A stretch of 49,279 bases of DNA from Methylococcaceae bacterium (GTDB taxonomy: Bacteria; Pseudomonadota; Gammaproteobacteria; Methylococcales; Methylomonadaceae). This document shows, one piece after another, positions 27,725 to 37,100 of this stretch (position 1 is its first letter; each line of letters opens with the position of its first letter). A program made the position numbers and the translations under genes. The notes below the pieces were generated by a model. That model saw nothing but the letters and a program-made list of their open reading frames with translations, made no database searches and had not been told where the DNA came from. The DNA lies in NCBI GenBank assembly GCA_007280895.1, contig QYQN01000096.1:1-49279 (forward strand), written 5' to 3'.

Positions 27725-29947
27725 TTAATCCAGTTTTTGCAAACTAAGTTTACGGCTTAATTGCGTCATGGCTTCTAAAAATTGACTGCCTTTCATTTTT
27801 TCTTCCGTGTTTTTTGCTTTTAGGGTATCAATATCATCAGTTAATAACTCGCTGGTCGCGGTGTTAATACCAAAGATAAAGTTTAGAGCAAATAAGGATT
27901 CTACAATAATGAATTTATAGGGCAGAACGATAACAGCGGCTCCTGCAATTAAACTCATCGTTACGGATTGTTTGTAGTTGTTATTAAGTAAATGTTTGTA
28001 GGAATGCCCTAAATTAAAAAGAATTTTTAATTGCTTAAGGTCATCATTCATTAAAATGATTTGTGCATTATCACTCGCTACATTGGTAGCAGCTTTAAAC
28101 GAGACCGATACATCTGCGCTGCGAAGCGCAATGGCATCGTTAATACCATCACCAATGAAGCAGACTTTACGACCACCCGACTTAAGTTCTTTAACAATTT
28201 TAGCCTTTTGGTCAGGTAAGGTATTGGCAAAATAGCCATCCATACCCAATTCATTGGCAAGGCGTTGTGTGGGCGCTTCTTGGTCACCTGAGATGATGTA
28301 TAACAACATGCCCGAGGCTTTTAACCAGTTCACCACGTCTTTAGATTCAGGTCGCAAGCAGGCATCTAATTCAATCGCACCCACTAATTCTCCTTCTTCA
28401 GCAAGATAAACAATTGAAATACCCTGCGCGGTGCAACGCTCAATTTCTGGCTGGAAGCGTTCGGGAATGACAATATTTTCCATGCCCATAAAACGGTAGC
28501 TGCCCACTAATACGTTGCGATTATTGATGATAACTTTAATACCGTAACCAATTTCGTATTCAGTATTATGGGTTAGGTGTAAGTTTAAGTTGCGGGCTTT
28601 AGCTTCATTAAGAATGGCTAACGCTATTGGGTGGGTTTGTTTATATTCTGCGGTGGCAGCTAAGCTTAATATTTCATCTTCGCTGCGTTCATCTAGGCTA
28701 TGAATACGCACTAATTCAGGTTGATCTTGCGTTAATGTGCCGGTTTTATCAAACACGATGACATCAATATTATTAAGTGTTTCTAAGGCTCGCCCATCTT
28801 TAATTAAGATGCTGTGATTAGCGCCGGCATTAAGCGCCCCCAATAGGTTAATCATTTTTAAGGGTACGGTGCCAATCACATAGTTACAGCCTAATACCGC
28901 CGCTCCAGTGATTGGTCCGCCAATCATCCAGCCAACTAAGCCGCCACATAGCATGGGCCATAGGGTGTGTTCAACTTCTTCAAGGTTTTTTGCAATATCG
29001 TCTTTGCCGTCATCGATAGTATTTTTTAAAATCTCAAGAATTTGTGCTGCGGCTGTGTCATTGCCACCTTTTTCAACTTTTACGCGTAAGCGTCCTGCTA
29101 ACATTAAACTAGAAGCTAAGACAGTATCGCCAGTTTCTTTCTCAACGGGCTGTGCTTCGCCCGTTAAACGGTGCTGGTCAATTAAGGCAGCCCCTTCGAC
29201 GACGGTGCCATCAACCGGCACTGTTTGTCCGGCATCTAAAATAATGACATCACCAATACGTAGGTCTTCAATAGGAATTTCAACCTCAAGGCCATTATTA
29301 TCAACCCAAACAAATCGAGGCTGTTGATCAAAGATGCTGATTAAATTTTGGCGTGCGCCGATTTGAGTGATTAAGCGTACTTTTTGGAATAAGGCAAAGA
29401 ATAATGAGGCGAGGGTTCCAACGATAAAATGCCCCGTTAGCCACATCCAACTCACATACAGCATGATAGGCACAACAATTTTAATTTTGCGCTCTTCCAC
29501 TAAGGTTCTATAAGCTTGAACGTACCATGGCCATACGCTATATAGGCCAGCCGCAATCACAAAAGGCAAATAGGCTTGACCACTGAAGATCGCAACGGCT
29601 AATAAGCCTGAGGCACCCACACCCAACCCTAAGCGTCGGTTAGTCGCTCTTTCTTGTGGCGTGAGTACGCGCTCGCCGCCGTGCATGAGGCTTTGTAAAT
29701 GCTGTTCACGGGAGTGACCAGCAAGTAAAGGATCAATTTTTTTACTGACAAAGGTTTGAAAGCGATTGTCAGTGTCGTCTAAAAATGACATGAAACGCTG
29801 CCCAATATGAGGTGCTTTAGTTTCAATTTCTGCATTTGGATCAGGTTGTTTGGTAGGAAATAATTCCTGATGCGTAGTTTCTACAGCTTCACGAATAATA
29901 TCGGTGGTTGCAACACCTAGGACAACTAAAAAATTTAATGCAAACAT
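27725..29947 (-). CDS. P1B-like P-type ATPase lacking the CPC metal motif
   Basis: Heavy-metal-type P-type ATPase of 740 residues. The phosphorylation motif DKTGTLT has Asp400, the actuator loop TGEAQPVEK has TGE at 262-264, the P1B-specific His-Pro is H439-P440, and GDGINDAIALR closes the P domain. The membrane helix that normally has CPC/SPC reads GCNYVIGTVPLK (C354-N355-Y356), so the canonical metal site is absent. There is no N-terminal CxxC domain; instead about 100 residues of unknown function and membrane segments precede the catalytic core. The transported ion cannot be assigned. It stands alone, with a structured, possibly transposon-derived sequence upstream. Confidence 0.85.
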   Translation of the reverse strand: MFALNFLVVLGVATTDIIREAVETTHQELFPTKQPDPNAEIETKAPHIGQRFMSFLDDTDNRFQTFVSKKIDPLLAGHSREQHLQSLMHGGERVLTPQERATNRRLGLGVGASGLLAVAIFSGQAYLPFVIAAGLYSVWPWYVQAYRTLVEERKIKIVVPIMLYVSWMWLTGHFIVGTLASLFFALFQKVRLITQIGARQNLISIFDQQPRFVWVDNNGLEVEIPIEDLRIGDVIILDAGQTVPVDGTVVEGAALIDQHRLTGEAQPVEKETGDTVLASSLMLAGRLRVKVEKGGNDTAAAQILEILKNTIDDGKDDIAKNLEEVEHTLWPMLCGGLVGWMIGGPITGAAVLGCNYVIGTVPLKMINLLGALNAGANHSILIKDGRALETLNNIDVIVFDKTGTLTQDQPELVRIHSLDERSEDEILSLAATAEYKQTHPIALAILNEAKARNLNLHLTHNTEYEIGYGIKVIINNRNVLVGSYRFMGMENIVIPERFQPEIERCTAQGISIVYLAEEGELVGAIELDACLRPESKDVVNWLKASGMLLYIISGDQEAPTQRLANELGMDGYFANTLPDQKAKIVKELKSGGRKVCFIGDGINDAIALRSADVSVSFKAATNVASDNAQIILMNDDLKQLKILFNLGHSYKHLLNNNYKQSVTMSLIAGAAVIVLPYKFIIVESLFALNFIFGINTATSELLTDDIDTLKAKNTEEKMKGSQFLEAMTQLSRKLSLQKLD

Positions 29948-30014
29948 GCTTGCAGGCTCCTAAAAGGAAAATAAAGTAACGTTAAAATGATGTTTCAAGC
30001 CACGCTGATCGCAT

Positions 30015-30088
30015 CCGTCAGTGACGGTTAGCCGTAAGTTGGTGGATTATCTCGCCGTAAACGACGAGGTTTCGCTTGTTCCCAAGCG
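30015..30088 (-). ncRNA. Adjacent hairpins resembling an IS200/IS605 right end (omega-RNA-like remnant)
   Basis: Read on the minus strand: hairpin CGCTTG-GGAA-CAAGCG (complement 30073-30088, GNRA-type loop), then AAAC, then CTCGTCG-TTTA-CGGCGAG (complement 30051-30068), then CCGTCA-C-TGACGG (30015-30027). The second stem needs a U-G pair that exists only on the minus strand, which favours an RNA on that strand. Hairpins with a TTTA loop just after GAAACC/GAATCC are typical of IS200/IS605 right ends, where they form the 3' part of the omega-RNA. No tnpB is intact here; about 40 open codons precede it. Tentative. Confidence 0.3.
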
Positions 30089-30229
30089 CTAAATTTCCGT
30101 TTTCCGACGCTTCGTCCCCTTGAGTTCCAAAGCTGTTGAGATTAAATGATTATGCTGCTAGTAAGTAGAGCGTGCATTTTACTTGTCATAGCCCATTGAT
30201 GCAGCGTCACCTTAGCGAGTCGTTTTATA

Positions 30230-31072
30230 TTACAACAGGGTTGGTTGGTTGCAAACTGGGCTGAGGTGGCATAATTCAAGCTCTAATTTTAAGGGAATAT
30301 TGATAATTTTGGTATGGTAGGTGCCATCATGTATATTTTCAATAGGATTGGCATACGCCATTTTGTAATCTGTATGAGTCAAGGAGAAGCTGGCGAGTTG
30401 TTGGTGTAATTCATTAACTGCATCGCGCTCTTGCAGTGACATTGAATAATGCCAAATACTGTCATTACCGAACAAAGACTTCATGGCTTCTTCATGATGA
30501 CGGGATTGGCTGTGGTGTGTTAACAGACGTTCTGGACTGATATGGTAAATCATATCGGTTTTATTGGGTAACAATGTGGCATGGGAGCGTGCAATATCAA
30601 AAAACTCTAGCATAAAATTCTGCTCTTCAATTTGCAGCCAAATACACATAATTTCTGTGTAAGCGTTAACCCGATTTTGAAAGTTTTGCGAGGCAGGGAA
30701 GCGTAAATATTTTTGTACTTTGACTGCAAAACCAAGATTTTTATTAAGATGTTCAACCCAATAATCAATGCCTTGTAAAATCAGATCTAGCGGTTCTAAG
30801 ACTTCAAAGCCAATATGATTTAAATGCAAAAATTTAGCCTTAGTTAAGAGGGCTTGAGTAATGCTAGGTGAGGTAGGGAAAAACGTGGTGTTGAGTAGAT
30901 CGGGTAAATTAACGGATTTTAATTCAACTAAGGCATGAAGAATTTTTTCGTAATCACAACACAATACTTTTCTAAATACCCGCTCATCATGGATATGTTT
31001 TACCGCTAAAGCTTGCCGATAAGTCTGCATTAAATCAGCAATGAGTGTAGTGATGCGGGCAATTTCAACCAT
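30230..31072 (-). CDS. Unrecognised 280-residue protein, last gene of NRPS-like operon
   Basis: I do not recognise the family. Two parts each show a pattern loosely like the vicinal-oxygen-chelate (glyoxalase/dioxygenase) fold: LNHIGFEV ... FMLEFFDI (about 84-170) and WHYSMSLQ ... KLELELCHL (about 218-270), with His and Glu/Asp at possible metal positions. No signal peptide or membrane segment. It starts 21 nt after the adenylation gene on the same strand, so it is probably co-transcribed and acts on the pathway intermediate, product or self-resistance. This role is inference from context. Confidence 0.55.
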   Translation of the reverse strand: MVEIARITTLIADLMQTYRQALAVKHIHDERVFRKVLCCDYEKILHALVELKSVNLPDLLNTTFFPTSPSITQALLTKAKFLHLNHIGFEVLEPLDLILQGIDYWVEHLNKNLGFAVKVQKYLRFPASQNFQNRVNAYTEIMCIWLQIEEQNFMLEFFDIARSHATLLPNKTDMIYHISPERLLTHHSQSRHHEEAMKSLFGNDSIWHYSMSLQERDAVNELHQQLASFSLTHTDYKMAYANPIENIHDGTYHTKIINIPLKLELELCHLSPVCNQPTLL

Positions 31073-31093
31073 GATGACGGTAATGAGTTGAGG

Positions 31094-32557
31094 TTAACTG
31101 GACAGGGAAAGCGCGGCTTCCGCTTGTTTTTTTAAGGCTTGTTGATCGGGTTTGCCGCTGGGTAATAACGGTAAGTGATCAACCATAAGGAAGACATCTG
31201 GCACGCCATATTTAGGTAAGATTTTTGTGCTAGCGCTGCGTAGCTCAGCCTCAGTAGGAGCTGTAATGGCCGCTTTAACGCAAAAGGCAACCAGTGTTTG
31301 TCCTTGAATATTTCTGGAGTTAATTGGTACAACCACAGCTTGAGTGACGCTATCAAGTGTTTCTAAGGCTTTTTCAATGTCTGCTAATAAAATTAAAAAG
31401 CCGCTGCGATTAATGCTGTTATCTGCACGCCCTGTGACAATAATTTCACCCAGGTCATTTTTTTTAGCCGCATCGCCAGTACGGTGCCAATCTTGCGCAT
31501 GAAGTAGCCAGTTACCTGCTTCATCCATGTAGCCTTCAAAGCCATACGGATGTTGGCAATACAGGTCTCCCGATTCGTTGTCGCCCGTGTAGTCAATGCG
31601 CAAATTGACATCAGTCATGGGTGTGCCAATTGTGCTGATGCGTGTTGCAAAATCATCATTAGGATCACAGGCGGAAATGGGACCCATTTCAGTGCTGCCG
31701 TATTGATTAACTAAATGGTTACCACATAGGGCATCAAGTGCTGAAAATAAATCTTCACGGATGCGCTGCCCTGACGTGACAATAACTTTGTAAGGTTTAG
31801 GCGTTTTCCAGCCACGTAATAACATTTCACATAAGTTAGGGGTGATGAAGGCGACGGTGGGTGAAAAGCGTCGCTCTCTATCTAAGTATTTCAGTAAATT
31901 ACTATTTTCTTGTAAGTCAATGCAGCAGCCAAGTAAGAGTGCAGGTAAAAATTCAGCGCCAAAACCATACATGTGAAAAATAGGCACAGGAATCGTCATA
32001 CGATCTTCAGACGTAAAATTATATTTTTTAATACAATTAAAGGCACTGCTAAGCACTTTTTCTTGCTTTTGCACAACAATTTTTGCTTCTCCCATACTTC
32101 CCGAGGTGCGCGTAAACAACAAGCCTTCGGTTACGAGGTGCGTTGCACTGCTGGGATTGTCGCGGGCTTCAAGTTGATAAAACGTCTCCACTAACGCGAG
32201 TGTTGGTAATTCACCTGGCATGAGAGGCGGTGTGGCGACTTTAAGACGTACATGACAAAACTGAGGAATTGGTTTTAAGCTTGCGGCGTTATCACTCTTA
32301 TCGGACGGAGGTAAGAGCATGAAGCCAATGCGCTTTGATAGTAGATAAATCAGTAGCAATGCACTCGGCACTGAGTTAGTGCATTCCACTGCAATACAGT
32401 GCTGTGGATAAACATGATGAGCGCTTAGAAACGCGTCAATTTTTTCCAAAAAATGTGGAATTTCGGCATACTGACAGGTGAGTTTTCCATCAGTGATAAA
32501 GTTTTCTTGGGTAGTGGGGGTGTCTGTGACGGCACTGAATAGCGTTGCAAAATTCAT
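31094..32557 (-). CDS. Free-standing acyl/aryl-adenylating enzyme (AMP-binding)
   Basis: ANL-superfamily enzyme of 487 residues. Core motifs: A3 TRTSGSMGEAK (150-159), A5 QYGSTE (285-290), A7 HRTGD (358-362), A8 GRADNSINRSGF (376-387) and the A10 lysine PSGK (Lys469). Around A4 it has PIFHMYGFG (His195) rather than the Asp-containing pocket of amino-acid adenylation domains, which suggests activation of a carboxylic acid (fatty or aromatic) instead of an alpha-amino acid. It has no carrier domain, so it probably loads the free-standing ACP (40032-40337) or the PCP of the A-MT-PCP protein. It starts 23 nt after the condensation gene. Confidence 0.8.
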   Translation of the reverse strand: MNFATLFSAVTDTPTTQENFITDGKLTCQYAEIPHFLEKIDAFLSAHHVYPQHCIAVECTNSVPSALLLIYLLSKRIGFMLLPPSDKSDNAASLKPIPQFCHVRLKVATPPLMPGELPTLALVETFYQLEARDNPSSATHLVTEGLLFTRTSGSMGEAKIVVQKQEKVLSSAFNCIKKYNFTSEDRMTIPVPIFHMYGFGAEFLPALLLGCCIDLQENSNLLKYLDRERRFSPTVAFITPNLCEMLLRGWKTPKPYKVIVTSGQRIREDLFSALDALCGNHLVNQYGSTEMGPISACDPNDDFATRISTIGTPMTDVNLRIDYTGDNESGDLYCQHPYGFEGYMDEAGNWLLHAQDWHRTGDAAKKNDLGEIIVTGRADNSINRSGFLILLADIEKALETLDSVTQAVVVPINSRNIQGQTLVAFCVKAAITAPTEAELRSASTKILPKYGVPDVFLMVDHLPLLPSGKPDQQALKKQAEAALSLSS

Positions 32558-32580
32558 TGTAAGGAGGCTCGTGGCAAAAG

Positions 32581-34128
32581 TTAGGAACGACTAAGTTCAG
32601 TTAAGGCATGGTTAACTGTGTGTGTCGGTGCGTTTACCATCAGGTTTAACAAGGCTTCAAAATCTTGCATGACCGTAGCGCGTTCAGCAGGGCTAAACAG
32701 ATTTTTTTGGGGTAACCAATAGCCTGTTAAGCCTTCATGTGCTTCACCCATTTTTTCCCAGATAGTTAAGTATAAATCTGGACGAGAATATGGATTTGCC
32801 ACATGTTCCATAAAGTTTACCTGACAATTAGGTAACGTGAGTTCATTATGTGCAGTTTCGGCAAGGAAGCTTAAAATGGAATGAAATAACGGCGCTAGTT
32901 GTGTGCGTTCAGGTTGTACAAAGGGCATCACCACCCGATACGGAATATCTTGGTGTGTCATGGCATGAGCCACTTCATCGCGGATGTGTTGCAGTAAGTT
33001 TTCCCAGGTGGGATCGTCATGTAAGCTAATACGTAAACTTAATACGCTTAGCATTGAGCCAATGATGCTTTCAAATTGCCAGCGACCACGGTTGGCAAAC
33101 GTGGTGCCAATAATTACATCAGGACAGGCGGTGTATCGATACAGTAATGCAGAATATGCGGCGAGTAAGGTCATGTACAAGGTCACGCCACAACTTTGTG
33201 CCAATAACTTTAAGTTGTGCATTAACTGTTCATCAAAATGTTGCCATAATATCTCGGCTTCAAAATCTTGTGCGCGGTGTTCCTGATGTGTTTGCCATGT
33301 CCAGGGTTGCGGTTCGCCACGTGTAAACCATGATTGCCAATAAGCGCTGCGTTGCTGCATGGGGGTAGTGAGCAAGGCTTGTTGGTCTATCGCATAATCA
33401 CCATATTGCAAAGGAAGCGCAGGCAAGGAGACTGTTTTGCCGGCGAGGTTGGCGGCATAATGCACGCTGATTTCAGCAAGCAAAGCGTTTAATGAGCGTT
33501 GATCGTAAATCAGAATATGTAAACACAGCAGTAACACCTGCTCGGTGTCGGTTAACTGTATGACGCGTACCCGTAAACATGATGAGACGGATAAATCAAA
33601 GGGCACTTCAAATTCTGCGGCGATATGCTTTTTTAAAGCATCTTCACGTTGTTCTTGAGGGATTGCTCGCAAATCATAAACTTGCCAATCTGCTGGCGTA
33701 TTAGGTGAGGCCATTTGCTGCATGACACCGTCAATTTCTTTTAAGGTGGTGCGTAAGATTTCATGACGCTTGACGATTAAATTCATGCTTTGTTGTAACG
33801 CGTCAAGTGCAACTTCCCCTGAAATTTTGAATGCAAAAGGCACGGTATAAAAGCAGTCACGAGGATTTAATTGTTGTAACGTCCAAAAATGCTGTTGGGT
33901 AAATGAAAGAGGATAATAGTGCGTTTCATTTTGCGCTGCATAGTCGATATTTTGTAAGTGCGTAATAATGTCCGCTTTATGCAGAGTTAATTGCTCACGT
34001 AGCGATTCGGTTAATGCTCCTTGCGGTGCATCAAAACGTAACCGCTCACCCTCCAGTCGTAAGCGTATGTCTGCGGCGTTTAGTTGTTGAAATACGTCAG
34101 CCAAATGTGGCGGTACTGTGGTTCCCAT
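32581..34128 (-). CDS. TubC-docked condensation-domain protein with degenerate catalytic motif
   Basis: 515 residues. Residues about 8-58 match a TubC N-terminal docking domain (LADVFQQLNAADIRLRLEG ... LREQLTLHKADIITHL), which holds NRPS subunits together. A full condensation domain follows: C1 SFTQQHFWTLQQL (75-87), C4 YGDYAID and C5 IIGTTFANRGRWQFESIIG. The HHxxxDG motif reads H204-I205-L206-I207-Y208-D209-Q210; the second, catalytic His is Ile and the Gly is Gln. It may therefore not condense by the usual mechanism, or may only bind its substrate. It starts 2 nt after the A-MT-PCP gene. Confidence 0.85.
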   Translation of the reverse strand: MGTTVPPHLADVFQQLNAADIRLRLEGERLRFDAPQGALTESLREQLTLHKADIITHLQNIDYAAQNETHYYPLSFTQQHFWTLQQLNPRDCFYTVPFAFKISGEVALDALQQSMNLIVKRHEILRTTLKEIDGVMQQMASPNTPADWQVYDLRAIPQEQREDALKKHIAAEFEVPFDLSVSSCLRVRVIQLTDTEQVLLLCLHILIYDQRSLNALLAEISVHYAANLAGKTVSLPALPLQYGDYAIDQQALLTTPMQQRSAYWQSWFTRGEPQPWTWQTHQEHRAQDFEAEILWQHFDEQLMHNLKLLAQSCGVTLYMTLLAAYSALLYRYTACPDVIIGTTFANRGRWQFESIIGSMLSVLSLRISLHDDPTWENLLQHIRDEVAHAMTHQDIPYRVVMPFVQPERTQLAPLFHSILSFLAETAHNELTLPNCQVNFMEHVANPYSRPDLYLTIWEKMGEAHEGLTGYWLPQKNLFSPAERATVMQDFEALLNLMVNAPTHTVNHALTELSRS

Positions 34129-34130
34129 GA

Positions 34131-37100
34131 TTAAATTTCACCTTCTTCGCGGCTGACTTCAGTGACAGGTGTTTTACCATGCGTTGCTAAGTCGGGGTAT
34201 AAAGCCAATAAATACACGGCAAAGCTGGACACCGTTGGGGCAATAAAGATACTCATTGGGGGAATATGATCGCCAAATAGCCGTTGTAATCGGTTTGCCA
34301 CAGTCATGACTTTTAAAGAATTTCCACCTAAAGCAAAGAAATTATCTTCGACACCTATTTGTGGTAAATCAAGCACATCTGCCCATACTTCGGCTAACAG
34401 TTTTTCAAAGGGATTGTGTGCAGCCACCATCGCTTCTTCACGAATAAACTCAAATTCAACCGGTAATTCTGCCAAGGCTTTACGATCAATTTTTCCTGAA
34501 GGAGAAAGTGGCATTTCTTCTACGCGAGTAAAAATAGCGGGCACCATGTATTCAGGTAAGCTTAATTGCAGTACGTTGCGCAATTGTTTCATTAATTGAC
34601 GAGTCAATTTAATGTGTTGTGGATTATTAACATGCTGCGTTAAGTGTAATACTGGAATTTCAGAAACAAAATCAATGGCGTGCGCCGGCATGTCTTGACG
34701 TGTAAATACGGCATCAAAGGCACCATGTTCAGCACTGGATAGCCAGCTTACTTCAAGCTGATAGCCATTGTTATTTGCCAATTCAGTCAGGTCTTGTAGT
34801 TCAATGCCTGTGTAGGGATGTTCGGCAAGATACTGTCGAACAGTGTTGATGGTCATGTCTGCAGGAGCAGTGCGTAAATAATCCATTGCCCGTGTGACGG
34901 CATGTAAGCGCGCATTAGGAATCGCACGAAGCGCCAAATAGTCAGGGGTGTGGTTAGTTAATTGTTGTTGAATACTTGTTAAGGAATAATCATTCGTTGT
35001 CCAGTCTTGCCAAGGTAAGTCGCTCAGGTGAGCTTGTTCTGTATGCAAATGAAGGACGACATCAAAACGGAATAAGGTCAATTGATTATGTGCACGACCT
35101 GGTTTAGGAATAATTTGTACCTGCGCAATTTCTGGAAATAGCGTTTTTAAAGCTAAGAAAAAGGCGGGTGTAAATTGCAAATCTTTTTCAGCATCCATTT
35201 TCTGTTTAATCCCTTGCCAGACATCACTGCACGTGTCAGTGTCGTTAGCGCGGAACAATTGTACTGAGCTATGGAAAGCTTCGCGTTGTAATAAGCTGGG
35301 CACGTCACCTAAGAAAATACGGCTATTGGTTTTCATTAAGCGCAGTGCATTGCGTAACACTAATAATAAATATTCAGCATCAGGGAAATGCTGGATAACT
35401 GAGTTGATGATAATGGTGTCGATAGAGTTATCAGCAAAATCATCTAATTTATCTGCGGCGCGTTCGTAAAGAGTAATGTTGGCTAAGTCATTACGTTGAG
35501 ATTGCAAAATACGAATATTATCTAAGCCTGTGGCGGAAATATCGGCGCCGGTGTAGTGTGCACAATGTGGGGCAATACGAGAAAGTAATAAGCCCGTGCC
35601 ACAGCCTAATTCTAAAACGTGTTGGGGTTGTAAGCTGAGGATTCTTGCAACGGTAAGCTCTACCCATTCACGCATTTCATTTTCTGGAATAGGTAAATCG
35701 GTGTAGCTGCTATTCCAGCCACTGATATTAAAGCTTAAATCGCCGTCTGCGCCAATTTCGGCAGCGGTTTGTTTGTAAGTTTCTTCGTAAAGATTTTGCC
35801 ATAGCGCAACGTATTTATGTGCATCTTCATCAGTTTCTACAGCGTTTAAATCGGCAGTAAAATAAGCGACTAATTGTTTGTCTTCACGTTTATCTTGGTG
35901 AACAAGTACTACGGCTTGTTTAATGGCGGGATGTTGAGTTAAGGCAACTTCAATTTCTCCCAGCTCAATACGGAAGCCATGGACTTTAACTTGGTGATCA
36001 ATACGCCCTAAAAATTCAATATTGCCATCTGGAAGGTAGCGTGTTAAATCACCCGTGCGGTATACGCGACCTGCTGCAAAAGGATTGGCAACAAATTTTT
36101 CTGCCGTGAGTTCTGGGCGGTTGTGGTAGCCACGACCTACCTGCACACCACCAATTAATAATTCACCTGGTGTGCCAATGGGAGTTGGCTGGTTGTTTTC
36201 ATCAACAATATAAAGTGAAGTATTGGCTACAGGGCGACCAATAGGCACAATGCCTAAGGTGCTGTCTGAGTGACAAGCCCAGTGGCTGACATCAATGGCG
36301 GCTTCAGTTGGACCATATAAGTTGTGTAGTTGCGCAGTGCTTTGCGCAAAAAAGTTTTTTTGTAATTCATAAGATAAGGCTTCACCGCTACAAATTACTC
36401 TACGAATAGAATGACATTCTGCTAAATCAGAAACATCTAATAGCACATGCAACATGGGCGGGACAAAATGCAGAGTAGTGATGTGTTTGGTTTGAATTAA
36501 GAAAATTAAATAATCAGGATCTTTGTGCCCCTCTGGTTTGGCGACAACTAAACGGGCACCTGTCATTAATGGCCAAAAGAACTCCCAAACTGATACGTCA
36601 AAACTAAAAGGTGTTTTTTGTAAGAGGGCATCACTGGCATCAAGTTTAAAGGTTTCTTGCATCCATAATAAACGGTTACATATCCCGCGATGTTCATTAA
36701 GTGCACCTTTGGGTTTGCCGGTAGAGCCAGAGGTATAAATCATGTAGGCTAAATTATCTGCATTGACCGATGATTCAGGCGTGGTGCTGGCTGATTGCGC
36801 AATCGTGGCCCAATCACGGTCAAGAAAAATGCGTTCTGCCGTGCTGGCAGGTAGTTGTTCTGCTAAATGTTGTTGGGTGAGTAATACCGTTGGCGCAGCA
36901 TCCGCCATCATGAAGCTTAAGCGATCGCTAGGGTAAGTTGGATCTAAGGGGACATAGGCGCCGCCAGCTTTTAAAATGCCCAATAAGCCAATAACCATTT
37001 CCAGTGAGCGTTCAACACAGATGCCCACTAAGGTATCTGGTTTAACTCCTTTGGCTTGTAAGAAATGTCCTAGTTGATTGGCACGTGTGTTTAGTTCACG

